Shown here: in pieces, positions 1 to 9,400 of the stretch
Layout of the letters: the number at the start of each line of letters is the position of its first letter
How positions within the stretch are numbered: the stretch's first letter is position 1
NCBI RefSeq assembly: GCF_013394695.1
Contig: NZ_CP058258.1
Location: 888,001-952,000, forward strand
DNA: 64,000 nucleotides
Source: Streptococcus sp. oral taxon 061
Lineage (GTDB): Bacteria; Bacillota; Bacilli; Lactobacillales; Streptococcaceae
Direction: 5' to 3'
Made by a program: the position numbers and the translations under genes
The notes under the pieces: generated by a model
Databases searched by the model: none
Told to the model about the DNA's origin: nothing
Seen by the model: the letters and a program-made list of their open reading frames with translations, nothing else

Positions 1-1175
1 TATATTTGTCTTTTAACAGTTTGTTAACAGCAATATTACCATTATCATCTGATACGAACTCACCAATAACTTGATTGTTAGCTTGACGAACTACTTTAAA
101 TTTAGCACCCTTAAGTGGTTGGTTAGCCTCATCTACTTTATGGATATTGATTGAGTAAACATAACCAACACCAGCACCACCAGCAATTTGAACTGCAGCA
201 GCATTAGTTACGCTGGTACTTTCAATACCAACACCTTTAAGGGTTGCTTCATTTCTCAAGACCTCACCATCTACAGGATCATAATTTAAACGAACCTTAT
301 AAGAAATACGATACTGGTCTTCTTCTGTAATGTCCCCTAGTTCAATAACGAAGGATTGACCGTCTTCACTAACGGTAATCTTGTGTTGATCAGTTACGTC
401 AACACTATTCGAGAATACCCAATCACCAGTTTCGAAAGAGAATTTACCTTTGGAAACTTTAATACTATCTTTTACATAGCTAGCATTTGTAAATTTCAAG
501 TGATCCTCAATCGTCACCCCTTTGATATTTTGTTTTGTACGATTGACTGAAATAGTATATTGGACCTCTCTTGGGTCACCAACGTTAACCCAACTAGTCT
601 TTGTTAAAACTTGAGGATTTCCGTCTCCGATACCTTTAAATGTAATCTTCCCGGCAGGTTTTGATTCTTTGTTTATCGTAATCTCAATTGGAATTTCTCC
701 TTGTTGAGGATGTTTTTTGAAATCGACACGAGCATAGAAGAAGAAAGATCCGTGAGTATTTGAGTGTTTTTCAACATAATCCGTATAAGTTAAAGAAATG
801 GACTTATTATCCGCACTTACTTTAGCGTGCGCGATAATCTCATTTGTATTGATATCTTTAATTTCGAATGATTGTGAAGTAATCATCAAAGCGTCTGGTA
901 CAGTCATAACAGTAGTATCCCCTGCTTTGACATCTTTTTTTCCAGTTAAATCATACTTTGCATCGATACGGAATGTAGCCCATTGCTCTAAATCCCAAGT
1001 TAGATCTCCACCTTCATTATTTACAACTTTGACATCTGTAATTGCATCTACAAATTTTCCAGTTACTGAAATCTCAGGAGTTTCAGCAAATGTTTTATTC
1101 AAACTAAATACAAAGACAGTTGTCAATAAGCAAATAATAAAAGAAAAGATTCCCAATTTCTTTTTGTTATTCATT
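1..1175 (-). CDS. Cell-wall adhesin with Cna-type domains, 5' portion only
   Basis: This reading frame starts at an ATG at 1175 behind AAGGGAAGG and runs off the left edge after about 391 codons. The N-terminus has a charged start (MNNKKK) and a hydrophobic core typical of a Sec signal peptide, with likely cleavage near 'TFAETPE'. The following ~300 residues resemble the tandem Ig-like collagen/fibrinogen-binding region of MSCRAMM adhesins. At about residues 345-391 a SpaA/Cna-B repeat begins ('INIHKVDEANQPLKGAKF'), a fold normally stabilised by Lys-Asn isopeptide bonds. A C-terminal LPXTG sorting signal would be expected outside the window. The ligand cannot be inferred. Pilin or backbone roles are possible alternatives. 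Confidence 0.85.
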
Positions 1176-1707
1176 ATTTTCCTTCCCTTTTGTTAGATTG
1201 GTATTCTTAAGATACAAAAAAATATTGTACTTTAAGTAATACTCCCTGAATCATTTTTTTATATAGGATGATTTTATAGACACCCTTATTGTTGCCCTCC
1301 TCCTAGTCTATTACTAAAACTATCCTATAGGTGAATTATATCACATTATAATGTCTACATCAATAATATATATGTGGAATTTGCTATAAATTAAAATATT
1401 TACAAAAACTTAGAATTTATCTGTCTCTTAAGAATAAAAAAAAATAGAAAAACGTTTACATTCTTTGTTTTATCACGTTTAAACTTTTTAGTGTTTTATC
1501 TGATGATAATAAAAATCATTTCAACAATTTACAAAAATCTGAGAATTATCTATTTTTGAATACTAGAAATTTTATATTAAATTTTATTATTTATTATATT
1601 TTTAAAATTACTTATTTGAAAATCAATCGTGTGAGGATTTATTATTCTATCTGTTTGTGCTATACTTTGAAGTATATTAAGACTATTGAATACAGGACAA
1701 TAAATTA
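1176..1707. other. AT-rich intergenic region between divergent genes
   Basis: This gene-free stretch of about 530 bases is very AT-rich. It holds the minus-strand adhesin promoter and leader, and near its right end an extended -10 box (TGC TATACT, 1658-1666) suited to transcribing the HAD gene at 1708. I see no convincing small gene or repeat in the remainder. Reading frames crossing it lack ribosome binding sites. Confidence 0.6.
1335..1363 (-). promoter_or_regulatory. SigmaA promoter of the adhesin gene
   Basis: Read on the minus strand there is a TTGATG -35 box (1358-1363), a 17-bp spacer and a perfect TATAAT -10 box (1335-1340). This would give a 5' untranslated region of roughly 150 nt before the ATG at 1175. 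Confidence 0.7.
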
Positions 1708-2400
1708 ATGACTTATAAATTTTTACTCTTTGACCTCGATCATACTTTACTTGATTTTGATGCTGCTGAGGATGTAGCCTTATCGCACCTCCTAAAAGAA
1801 GAAGGAGTAGAGGATATCCAAGCGTACAAAAATTATTATGTGCCAATGAACAAAACACTTTGGAAGGATTTGGAGCAGAAAAAGATTACAAAACAAGAAC
1901 TAGTCAATACACGTTTTGCAAAATTGTTTGCTCATTTTGACATTGAAAAAGATGGTGCCTACTTAGCAGAGCGTTACCAGTTTTTCCTGTCTAAACAGGG
2001 ACAGATTTTCCCAGGTGTGGAAGATTTATTAAAAAAATTGATACATCAGGGATTTGAACTCTATGCTGCGACAAATGGAATTACCTATATTCAGACAGGT
2101 CGTTTGGAGCAATCTGGGATTTCACCCTACTTCAAGGAGATTTTCATTTCTGAGCAACTCCATACCCAAAAACCAGATGCAGCATTTTATGAGAAAATTG
2201 GAGCTCGTATCCCTAATTTTGATAAAAATCAGACCCTTATGATTGGTGATTCTTTATCAGCTGATATTCAAGGTGGAAATAATGCTGGTATTGATACTAT
2301 CTGGTACAATCCGCATCATCTGGAAAATAAGACGCTAGCAAAGCCGACTTATGAAGTTGATTCTTATCAGGCTCTGCTAGAAATCTTAGATAAACTGTAA
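1708..2400 (+). CDS. HAD-superfamily hydrolase, YjjG-type 5'-nucleotidase
   Basis: This 230-aa protein has the full set of HAD motifs. Motif I is DLDHT (residues 9-13) with the nucleophilic Asp9 and general-acid Asp11. Motif II lies in 'AATNG', the motif III lysine is in 'HTQKPDAAF', and motif IV is 'MIGDSLSADIQGG' near residue 178. An alpha-helical cap separates motifs I and II, as in subfamily IA. Length and motif wording match the YjjG family (TIGR02254), which dephosphorylates non-canonical pyrimidine nucleotides. It sits upstream of ung and mutX, so nucleotide-pool housekeeping is plausible. Substrate assignment is by family only. Confidence 0.85.
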   Translation: MTYKFLLFDLDHTLLDFDAAEDVALSHLLKEEGVEDIQAYKNYYVPMNKTLWKDLEQKKITKQELVNTRFAKLFAHFDIEKDGAYLAERYQFFLSKQGQIFPGVEDLLKKLIHQGFELYAATNGITYIQTGRLEQSGISPYFKEIFISEQLHTQKPDAAFYEKIGARIPNFDKNQTLMIGDSLSADIQGGNNAGIDTIWYNPHHLENKTLAKPTYEVDSYQALLEILDKL

Positions 2401-2433
2401 AAAGTGGTTTCAATAGCCACTTTTTGCTATAAT
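2399..2433 (+). terminator. Intrinsic terminator followed at once by an extended -10 promoter
   Basis: AAAAGTGG (2400-2407) pairs with CCACTTTT (2417-2424) around a 9-nt loop, ending the HAD transcript. The T-run merges into TG C TATAAT (2425-2433), an extended -10 box that should start transcription of the DUF4336-ung-mutX-pyrC run. Confidence 0.65.
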
Positions 2434-2464
2434 AGAGGCAGTAAAAATAAAGGAATGGTAAACG

Positions 2465-3220
2465 ATGTCAAGACCAGAACTTTCTCTTTATGAACCATTG
2501 TATACACTAAAGGAAGTTGATCAAAATATCTGGATAGCAGATGGTGACTTGATACAAATGGACTTGAAGGTCTTCAAACTTCCTTTTCAGACACGTATGA
2601 CAGTGATAAAGTTAAACGATGGAAAACTCTGGATTCATTCTCCTATTGCGCCAAATGAGGAGCTCTTTACTGAACTGGACGCTTTGGGCAAAGTCGCTTA
2701 CCTAATTTCACCCAATAAGATTCACTACGCCTATATTTCCGATTGGAGAAAAAGATATCCTCATGCGCAAGCGTGGTCTAGTCCAGGAGTTGAAGAGAGA
2801 GCGAAAAGTCAGAATGTCAAGGTAGAATTTGATGCTCCTTTAACAGATATGGCTCCTGACCTATGGTCTGATGAGATTGAACAGCTTGTTTTTAAGGGAA
2901 GTTCTGTCATCGAAGAGGTGGTGTTTTTTCATAAATCAACTAAAACACTTATTTTAACAGACCTTATAGAGAATTTTGAACCTGAAAATATAGCTAGTCC
3001 AATTCGCAGAAGATTCTATCGTTTAGCTCGTGTAACAGCTCCTGATGGTCAAACTCCTATTGACTATCGGATGACTTTTATAGGAAGGCAAAGGGAAGCA
3101 AAGGTTTCCTTTGCCCGTATGTTAAACTGGAAACCGGATAAGATCATTCTTGCACATGGTTTATGCTTTTTTAAAAATGGTACGGATGAATTAAGACGTG
3201 CCTTTAGATGGATACGATAA
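2465..3220 (+). CDS. DUF4336 family protein (metallo-beta-lactamase-like fold)
   Basis: This 251-aa protein belongs by overall sequence to DUF4336, a family whose fold resembles metallo-beta-lactamases. Visible conserved stretches are '[15 protein letters not shown]', '[16 protein letters not shown]', a run around '[11 protein letters not shown]', and near the C-terminus 'ILAHG'. The classical HxHxDH zinc site of true beta-lactamases is absent, so hydrolase activity is doubtful. It has no signal peptide or membrane segment. It precedes ung by 11 nt and is probably cotranscribed with it. No function is established for the family. Confidence 0.8.
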   Translation: MSRPELSLYEPLYTLKEVDQNIWIADGDLIQMDLKVFKLPFQTRMTVIKLNDGKLWIHSPIAPNEELFTELDALGKVAYLISPNKIHYAYISDWRKRYPHAQAWSSPGVEERAKSQNVKVEFDAPLTDMAPDLWSDEIEQLVFKGSSVIEEVVFFHKSTKTLILTDLIENFEPENIASPIRRRFYRLARVTAPDGQTPIDYRMTFIGRQREAKVSFARMLNWKPDKIILAHGLCFFKNGTDELRRAFRWIR

Positions 3221-3231
3221 AGGAGTTGGCT

Positions 3232-3885
3232 ATGCAACACTCATCTTGGCATGCTTTGATTAAGGAGCAATTACCTGAAGGTTATTTTGGGAAAATCAAT
3301 CATTTTATGGAACAGATCTATGCTCAGGGAACTGTTTATCCTCCTAAGGAAAAGGTTTTTCAGGCTCTTTTGATGACTCCTCTGGAAGAGGTTAAGGTAG
3401 TGATTCTGGGGCAGGATCCCTATCACGGACCTGGTCAAGCTCAGGGATTAAGTTTTTCAGTTCCTGATTCGATTCCAGCACCGCCTTCGCTTCAAAATAT
3501 TTTAAAAGAACTTGCGGATGATATTGGGGTAAAACCGTCACATGACTTGACCTCTTGGGGCGAGCAGGGAGTCTTACTTCTTAATGCTTGTTTGACAGTT
3601 CCAGCTGGTCAAGCAAATGGTCATGCTGGTCAGATATGGGAGCCATTCACGGATGCAGTGATTAAGGTTGTCAATAAACTTGATAGACCAGTGGTTTTTG
3701 TACTCTGGGGTGCTTATGCACGGAAGAAGAAGTTCTTGGTTAAAAATCCTCAGCACTTAATTATCGAATCAGCCCACCCAAGTCCTCTTTCTGTTTACAG
3801 AGGATTTTGGGGTTCCAAGCCTTTTTCCAAGGCCAATGCATTCTTAAAAGAAACAGGACAAGAGCCAATCGATTGGCTTAGATAA
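3232..3885 (+). CDS. ung: Uracil-DNA glycosylase
   Basis: Family 1 uracil-DNA glycosylase, which removes uracil from DNA at the start of base excision repair. The start is the ATG at 3232 behind AAGGAG, giving 217 aa. An in-frame ATG 24 nt upstream overlaps the previous gene and lacks a good ribosome binding site. The catalytic water-activating motif [10 protein letters not shown] is near residue 60, with the catalytic Asp in it. The DNA-minor-groove loop HPSPLS is near residue 182, and 'LLLNACLT' supplies the uracil-pocket Asn. Neighbouring mutX also protects DNA from damaged bases, so the pair forms a nucleotide-hygiene cluster. Confidence 0.97.
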   Translation: MQHSSWHALIKEQLPEGYFGKINHFMEQIYAQGTVYPPKEKVFQALLMTPLEEVKVVILGQDPYHGPGQAQGLSFSVPDSIPAPPSLQNILKELADDIGVKPSHDLTSWGEQGVLLLNACLTVPAGQANGHAGQIWEPFTDAVIKVVNKLDRPVVFVLWGAYARKKKFLVKNPQHLIIESAHPSPLSVYRGFWGSKPFSKANAFLKETGQEPIDWLR

Positions 3886-3894
3886 GGAGAGAAT

Positions 3895-4359
3895 ATGCCT
3901 CAGTTAGCGACAATTTGCTACATTGATAATGGAAAAGAATTGCTCATGCTTCATCGCAATAAAAAGCCTAATGATGTCCATGAAGGAAAATGGATCGGTG
4001 TAGGTGGCAAGTTAGAGCGTGGAGAAACTCCACAAGAATGTGCTGCTCGTGAGATTTTAGAAGAAACTGGTCTAAAAGCAAAACCAGTATTAAAGGGAGT
4101 TATCACCTTTCCTGAGTTTACACCAGACCTGGACTGGTACACCTATGTATTTAAGGTGACTGAGTTTGAGGGGGAATTGATTGATTGTAATGAAGGGACT
4201 TTAGAATGGGTTCCTTATGACGAGGTTTTAAGCAAACCAACCTGGGAAGGAGACCACACCTTCGTAGAGTGGCTTTTAGAAGATAAACCATTCTTTTCAG
4301 CCAAGTTTGTTTATGATGGTGATAAGTTATTGGATACCCAAGTGGATTTCTACGAATAA
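3895..4359 (+). CDS. mutX: Nudix hydrolase MutX, 8-oxo-dGTP diphosphatase
   Basis: This 154-aa Nudix protein hydrolyses oxidised purine nucleotides (8-oxo-dGTP to 8-oxo-dGMP) and so prevents A:T to C:G transversions. The Nudix box is complete: G38, E44, then R52-E53 and E56-E57-x-G59. The sequence is, from memory, nearly identical to pneumococcal MutX. The ATG at 3895 has AAGGAG 5 nt upstream, and the gene lies 9 nt after ung, indicating cotranscription. The pairing with ung fits a shared antimutator role. Confidence 0.95.
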   Translation: MPQLATICYIDNGKELLMLHRNKKPNDVHEGKWIGVGGKLERGETPQECAAREILEETGLKAKPVLKGVITFPEFTPDLDWYTYVFKVTEFEGELIDCNEGTLEWVPYDEVLSKPTWEGDHTFVEWLLEDKPFFSAKFVYDGDKLLDTQVDFYE

Positions 4360-4371
4360 AGGAGAAAGCAG

Positions 4372-5640
4372 ATGTTACTAATTAAAAATGGTCGAGTAAT
4401 GGATCCTAAGTCTGGTTTGGATCGAGTGTGTGATGTTTTGGTTGAAGACGGTAAAATTGTTCAAATTGCTTCTGAAATCCAGGAAGAAGGCGCTCAAGTA
4501 ATAGATGCTACTGGTCTTGTAGTTGCACCCGGTTTAGTGGATATCCACGTTCATTTTCGTGAACCTGGTCAAACTCATAAAGAAGACATTCATACAGGTG
4601 CTTTAGCAGCTGCAGCTGGTGGTTTTACGACAGTTGTCATGATGGCTAATACCAATCCAACCATTTCAGATGTTGAGACTTTGCAGGAAGTTCTTCAGTC
4701 TGCCGCTAAGGAAAAAATTAATGTTAAGTCTGTAGCAACGATTACCAAGAACTTTAATGGCCAAGACTTGACTGGCTTTAAGGCGCTTTTAGAAGCTGGA
4801 GCCGTTGGTTTTTCAGATGATGGTATTCCTCTTGAAAGTAGTAAAGTAGTTAAAGAAGCTATGGAAGAGGCTAAAAAACTCAACACTTTTATCAGTCTGC
4901 ACGAAGAAGATCCTGGCTTGAATGGTACACTTGGTTTTAACGAGAATATCGCTAAAGAGTACTTTCATATCTGCGGTGCTACTGGGGTTGCAGAGTACGC
5001 TATGATTGCACGTGATGTTATGATCGCCTATGCAACAAAAGCCCATGTTCATATTCAGCATTTGTCTAAGGAAGAAAGTGTCAAGGTTGTGGAGTTTGCT
5101 CGAGGTTTAGGAGCAAATGTAACAGCCGAAGTTGCACCGCAACATTTCTCTAAGACTGAAGCGCTTCTCTTGACTAAGGGAAGCAATGCTAAGATGAATC
5201 CACCACTTCGCTTGGAGTCTGATCGCCGTGCAGTTATCGAAGGACTCAAGTCAGGTGTCATTTCAGTAATTGCGACAGATCACGCGCCGCACCATGCTGA
5301 TGAAAAGAACGTCGAAGATATTACCAAGGCACCCTCAGGTATGACCGGTTTAGAAACTTCTTTGTCGCTTGGTTTAACCTACTTAGTCGAAGCTGGTGAG
5401 CTGAGCTTGATGGAATTATTAGAAAAAATGTCCTATAACCCAGCTAAACTTTATAACTTTGAAGCAGGTTATCTATCTGAAAACGGTCCAGCTGATATTA
5501 CAATTTTTGATGATAAAGCGGACCGAATCGTGGATAGTCATTTTGCTTCTAAAGCAGCGAATTCACCATTTATCGGTGAATCTTTGAAAGGGCAGGTCAA
5601 ATACACCATCTGTAATGGACAGATTGTCTATAAGAACTAG
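4372..5640 (+). CDS. pyrC: Dihydroorotase
   Basis: This 422-aa amidohydrolase catalyses reversible cyclisation of carbamoyl aspartate to dihydroorotate in pyrimidine synthesis. The zinc-binding HxH is at H59 and H61 within '[10 protein letters not shown]'. 'IQHLSKEES' carries a further metal histidine and 'ATDHAPHH' the catalytic Asp. The length fits class I dihydroorotases. It is 12 nt downstream of mutX behind AAGGAG, so it is transcribed with ung and mutX rather than with other pyr genes, as in pneumococcus. No PyrR-type attenuator is visible before it. Confidence 0.96.
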   Translation: MLLIKNGRVMDPKSGLDRVCDVLVEDGKIVQIASEIQEEGAQVIDATGLVVAPGLVDIHVHFREPGQTHKEDIHTGALAAAAGGFTTVVMMANTNPTISDVETLQEVLQSAAKEKINVKSVATITKNFNGQDLTGFKALLEAGAVGFSDDGIPLESSKVVKEAMEEAKKLNTFISLHEEDPGLNGTLGFNENIAKEYFHICGATGVAEYAMIARDVMIAYATKAHVHIQHLSKEESVKVVEFARGLGANVTAEVAPQHFSKTEALLLTKGSNAKMNPPLRLESDRRAVIEGLKSGVISVIATDHAPHHADEKNVEDITKAPSGMTGLETSLSLGLTYLVEAGELSLMELLEKMSYNPAKLYNFEAGYLSENGPADITIFDDKADRIVDSHFASKAANSPFIGESLKGQVKYTICNGQIVYKN

Positions 5641-5682
5641 GTGAAATCTGCTCTTTCGAATCATTAATTAGAGAGAGACGAT

Positions 5683-7023
5683 ATGTATCCAACCCATCAT
5701 TTTAAAGACAAGTTCATTTTATTTCTTAAGATTTTCTTCCCTATTTTGGTTTATCAATTCGCAAATTATTCGGCTTCTTTTGTTGATACGACAATGACTG
5801 GCCAGTATAATACGATAGATTTAGCTGGCGTATCAATGGCGACTAGTTTGTGGAATCCTTTCTTTACTTTTTTAACTGGGATTGTTTCGGCTTTAATTCC
5901 AATAATTGGACATCATTTAGGACGAGGGAAGAAAAATGAAGTAGCTTCTGATTTTTATCAATTTCTTTATCTTTCGCTTGGCTTATCCATCTTTCTATTT
6001 GTTTTAGTTTTTCTTGCTGCTCCTCTAGTTCTAAATAATATGGGGCTAGAAGCAGCAGTAGCAGATATAGCAATTCGTTATCTATGGCTTTTAGCTATTG
6101 GAATTATTCCTCTATTACTCTTTAGTGTTATTCGTTCATTACTTGATGCACTGGGATTAACTAAGCTATCCATGTATTTAATGCTTTTATTGCTACCTCT
6201 CAATAGTGGTTTTAACTACCTCTTAATCTACGGAGCTTTTGGCTTCCCTGAGTTAGGAGGTGCAGGAGCAGGTCTGGGTACATCTTTAGCTTATTGGGCC
6301 TTGTTGGGGATTTCCATACTAGTCCTTCTTAAACAGGAAAAATTGAAAGAACTGCATTTAGAGAAACGATTACCTTTAGATAAAAATAAAATAAAAGAAG
6401 CGATTAGCTTAGGATTACCAATAGGTGGAACTGTATTTGCAGAAGTTGCTATTTTTTCAGCTGTTGGCTTGATTATGGCGAAGTTTTCATCATTGATAAT
6501 CGCTAGTCATCAGTCTGCTATGAACTTTTCATCTCTCATGTACGCCTTTCCAATGAGTATTTCAACAGCAATGGCTATTGTTGTTTCTTACGAAGTTGGT
6601 GCTAAACGTCTAGAGGATGCTAAGAAATACATAAAAATCGGACGACTATCAGCTATGGCATTCGCAATTTTAACGCTTTCCTTTCTATATGTTTTTAGAG
6701 AAAATGTTGCCAGTCTCTATGGTCATGATCCAGAGTTCATTCAATTAACCGCAAGTTTTATGACCTATAGCTTATTTTTCCAGTTAGCTGACACATTTGC
6801 GGCACCATTACAAGGGATTTTACGAGGCTACAAAGATACTGTTATACCTTTCTACCTTGGTATCCTTGGATACTGGGGAGTTGCTATACCTCTCGGTGTG
6901 TTTCTAGATTATTCAACAAATCTCGATGCTTATTCATATTGGATAGGTCTTATCGTAAGTTTAGTTGTCAGTGGATTACTCTATCAGTGGCGTTTACAAG
7001 TTATTATGAAAAGATTCAAATAA
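5683..7023 (+). CDS. MATE family multidrug efflux transporter
   Basis: This 446-aa integral membrane protein has about 12 predicted hydrophobic segments in two six-helix halves, the layout of MATE drug/cation antiporters. 'FVDTTMTGQYNT' in the first helix region is characteristic of the family, and the C-terminal half ends with basic residues (RWRLQ / KRFK). The closest remembered relatives are annotated DinF-like, but the classic dinF lies beside recA, which is not here, so I give no symbol. It follows pyrC by 42 nt and is followed by a strong terminator. Substrate is unknown. Confidence 0.88.
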   Translation: MYPTHHFKDKFILFLKIFFPILVYQFANYSASFVDTTMTGQYNTIDLAGVSMATSLWNPFFTFLTGIVSALIPIIGHHLGRGKKNEVASDFYQFLYLSLGLSIFLFVLVFLAAPLVLNNMGLEAAVADIAIRYLWLLAIGIIPLLLFSVIRSLLDALGLTKLSMYLMLLLLPLNSGFNYLLIYGAFGFPELGGAGAGLGTSLAYWALLGISILVLLKQEKLKELHLEKRLPLDKNKIKEAISLGLPIGGTVFAEVAIFSAVGLIMAKFSSLIIASHQSAMNFSSLMYAFPMSISTAMAIVVSYEVGAKRLEDAKKYIKIGRLSAMAFAILTLSFLYVFRENVASLYGHDPEFIQLTASFMTYSLFFQLADTFAAPLQGILRGYKDTVIPFYLGILGYWGVAIPLGVFLDYSTNLDAYSYWIGLIVSLVVSGLLYQWRLQVIMKRFK

Positions 7024-7073
7024 TTTGATGAAAATATCCTTAAAAATTAGTTTGTGAAATAGTTGTTTTATGT

Positions 7074-7111
7074 AAAGAAAAGTCTTGATTTCATTGACTT
7101 TTCTTTTTTTA
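7074..7111 (+). terminator. Intrinsic terminator after the MATE gene
   Basis: AAAGAAAAGTC (7074-7084) is perfectly complementary to GACTTTTCTTT (7096-7106), followed by more T residues. It closes the plus-strand unit and isolates the pdh operon. Confidence 0.85.
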
Positions 7112-7139
7112 TATTGTGAAAAAATAGCAAGCATATTCT

Positions 7140-7168
7140 TTGACTCTCATTAATCTATAAGTTAGAAT
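7140..7168 (+). promoter_or_regulatory. SigmaA promoter of the pdh operon
   Basis: TTGACT (7140-7145), a 17-bp spacer and TAGAAT (7163-7168) lie 36 nt upstream of the pdhA start. I did not see a convincing catabolite-repression (cre) operator next to it. Confidence 0.65.
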
Positions 7169-7204
7169 AGAACTATAAGAAATTAAACTTAGAAAGGCAA
7201 GATT

Positions 7205-8173
7205 ATGTCAACTCTAGATAAAAATCTTTTGCTTGAGATGTTCCGTAAGATGGAAGAAATTCGTCGTATGGATTTAAAAATTGCTCAATTAGTAAAAAAA
7301 GGTAAAGTGCCCGGTATGACGCACTTTTCTGTTGGTGAGGAGGCTGCTAACGTTGGGGCTATGTTAGCTCTTAATGAAGATGACCTTATCACATCAAACC
7401 ACCGTGGTCACGGTCAAGCCATTGCTAAAGGTATTGACCTCAATGGAATGATGGCTGAAATCCTTGGTAAATATACAGGGACTTGTAAGGGTAAAGGTGG
7501 ATCAATGCACATCGCCGACCTTGATGCAGGTAACCTTGGTGCTAACGGTATCGTAGGTGGTGGCATGGGGATTGCAGTAGGTGCAGCTCTTACTCAACAA
7601 ATGAAAAACACTGGTAAAATCGTTGTCTGCTTCTTTGGTGATGGAGCGACTAACGAAGGTGTCTTCCACGAAGCTGTTAACATGGCTTCAATTTGGAATC
7701 TTCCAGTTATTTTCTACTGTATTAATAACGGTTATGGAATCTCTGCTGATATTAAGAAAATGACTAATGTGGAGCATATTTATGAGCGTAGCGCTGCTTA
7801 CGGCATTCCTGGAATGTTTATTCCTGATGGAAACAATGTAATTGATGTATACGAAGGATTTAAGAAAGCAGTTGACCATGTTCGTTCTGGCAAAGGCCCT
7901 GTCTTAATCGAAAGTGTAACTTACCGTTGGCTTGGTCACTCATCATCAGACCCTGGTAAATATCGTACACGTGAAGAAGTCGATGAGTGGAAGGAAAAAG
8001 ATCCAATCGAAAACCTCCGCAAGTACCTTGTTGAAAACAAGATTGCTAGTGCAGAAGAACTTGAAGAAATTCAGGCTCAAGTCAAGGAAGCAGTGGAAGC
8101 ATCTGTTAAGTTTGCAGAAGAAAGTCCATTCCCTCCGCTAGAATCAGCTTTTGAAGATATTTACGCAGACTAA
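7205..8173 (+). CDS. pdhA: Pyruvate/acetoin dehydrogenase E1 component, alpha subunit
   Basis: This 322-aa thiamine-diphosphate enzyme subunit pairs with the next gene to decarboxylate a 2-oxo acid (or acetoin) and acetylate the lipoyl arm. The TPP/Mg motif begins at GDGATNEG and ends at INN near residues 147-175. 'HRGHGQAIAKG' and the serine-rich 'YRWLGHSSSDPG' phosphorylation-loop region are typical of E1-alpha. Such genes are often annotated acoA in streptococci, but with lplA adjacent and no other complex in view, pyruvate is the likely substrate. It is first in a four-gene operon, 16 nt before the beta subunit. Confidence 0.93.
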   Translation: MSTLDKNLLLEMFRKMEEIRRMDLKIAQLVKKGKVPGMTHFSVGEEAANVGAMLALNEDDLITSNHRGHGQAIAKGIDLNGMMAEILGKYTGTCKGKGGSMHIADLDAGNLGANGIVGGGMGIAVGAALTQQMKNTGKIVVCFFGDGATNEGVFHEAVNMASIWNLPVIFYCINNGYGISADIKKMTNVEHIYERSAAYGIPGMFIPDGNNVIDVYEGFKKAVDHVRSGKGPVLIESVTYRWLGHSSSDPGKYRTREEVDEWKEKDPIENLRKYLVENKIASAEELEEIQAQVKEAVEASVKFAEESPFPPLESAFEDIYAD

Positions 8174-8189
8174 GGAGAAGTAGAGAAAT

Positions 8190-9182
8190 ATGGAAACAAA
8201 ATTAATGTCTTTCCGCGATACCATTATCCTTGCAATGTCTGAGGAAATGCGTCGTGATGAAAATGTACTCTTGATGGGTGAAGATGTCGGAGTTTTCGGT
8301 GGAGACTTCGGAACTTCTGTAGGTATGTTAGAGGAGTTTGGGCCAGAACGTGTACGTGACTGTCCAATCTCTGAAGCTGCAATTTCTGGTGCAGCAGCAG
8401 GTGCTGCTATGACAGGACTTCGTCCAATCGTTGATATGACCTTCATGGATTTCTCTGTTATTGCCATGGATAATATTGTCAACCAAGCAGCTAAAACTCG
8501 TTACATGTTTGGTGGAAAAGGGCAAGTACCAATGACAATCCGCTGTGCCGCTGGTAATGGGGTAGGTTCTGCAGCTCAGCACTCACAATCATTGGAATCT
8601 TGGTTTACTCATATCCCAGGATTGAAGGTTGTAGCTCCAGGTACACCTGCTGATATGAAGGGCCTTCTTAAGTCTTCAATCCGAGACAACAATCCTGTTA
8701 TTATTCTTGAATACAAATCAGAATTTAACCAAAAAGGTGAAGTACCTGTTGATCCAGACTATACTATCCCACTTGGTGTTGGAGAAATCAAACGCGAAGG
8801 AACTGATGTAACAGTAGTAACATACGGTAAGATTCTTCGTCGTGTCATGCAAGCAGCTGAAGAATTGGCTGAAGAAGGCATCTCAGTCGAAGTAGTAGAC
8901 CCACGTACTTTGGTTCCACTTGATAAAGACATCATCATTAATTCAGTTAAGAAGACTGGAAAAGTAGTTCTTGTCAACGATGCCCACAAGACAAGTGGTT
9001 TTATCGGTGAAATCTCAGCTATTATCTCAGAATCAGAAGCATTTGATTACTTGGATGCACCAATCCGTCGCTGTGCAGGTGAGGATGTACCAATGCCTTA
9101 CGCACAAAACCTTGAAAATGCAATGATCCCGACAGTTGAAAGCATCAAAGATGCAATCCGTAAAACTCACAACAAACAATAA
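8190..9182 (+). CDS. pdhB: Pyruvate/acetoin dehydrogenase E1 component, beta subunit
   Basis: This 330-aa protein has a transketolase pyrimidine-binding domain in its first ~180 residues ('MGEDVGVFGGDFGTSVGM', 'RVRDCPISEAAISGAAAGAA') and a transketolase C-terminal domain after it ('VVDPRTLVPLDKD'). It forms the E1 alpha2-beta2 heterotetramer with pdhA. The start ATG follows AAGGAG about 13 nt upstream, a rather long spacing. A 218-nt gap with an inverted-repeat element separates it from pdhC, unlike the tight spacing elsewhere in the operon. Confidence 0.94.
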   Translation: METKLMSFRDTIILAMSEEMRRDENVLLMGEDVGVFGGDFGTSVGMLEEFGPERVRDCPISEAAISGAAAGAAMTGLRPIVDMTFMDFSVIAMDNIVNQAAKTRYMFGGKGQVPMTIRCAAGNGVGSAAQHSQSLESWFTHIPGLKVVAPGTPADMKGLLKSSIRDNNPVIILEYKSEFNQKGEVPVDPDYTIPLGVGEIKREGTDVTVVTYGKILRRVMQAAEELAEEGISVEVVDPRTLVPLDKDIIINSVKKTGKVVLVNDAHKTSGFIGEISAIISESEAFDYLDAPIRRCAGEDVPMPYAQNLENAMIPTVESIKDAIRKTHNKQ

Positions 9183-9239
9183 TACATAACATAAATTATG
9201 TAATGTTTGTTAAATTAGACGAGGAAACTTTGTATATAG

Positions 9240-9380
9240 TGATGCAAAGTTCTCTGCGTCCTTGATATCTTAGATTAGAGCACGGGCTAAAAGCTCGGAA
9301 AAAAGATAAATCTCCTTGACTTCATCGAAGTCTGCGTTGATTTCCTATTTTTCGGTCGCTTTTAAACGCCCTTTGCATCA
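9240..9380. repeat. 141-bp intergenic element bounded by 10-bp inverted repeats
   Basis: TGATGCAAAG (9240-9249) and its exact complement CTTTGCATCA (9371-9380) enclose the gap between pdhB and pdhC. Inside are further small hairpins, for example GACTTC-ATC-GAAGTC, and a GAGC/GCTC pair around an 'ACGGGCTAAAA' loop. It contains no reading frame with a ribosome binding site. It could be a small non-autonomous repeat, or an RNA structure that adjusts the E1:E2 ratio by processing or partial termination. No strong T-run follows a stem. Confidence 0.6.
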
Positions 9381-9400
9381 TAAATAGAATAGGAGAGGTC

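Noticed and set aside
798..1196. Plus-strand 132-codon frame inside the adhesin gene
   Set aside because: It is antisense to a frame with signal peptide and Cna-type domains and has no ribosome binding site.
1577..1858. Minus-strand 93-codon frame overlapping the HAD gene
   Set aside because: It runs antisense over the HAD catalytic motif and into AT-rich intergenic DNA, with no coding character.
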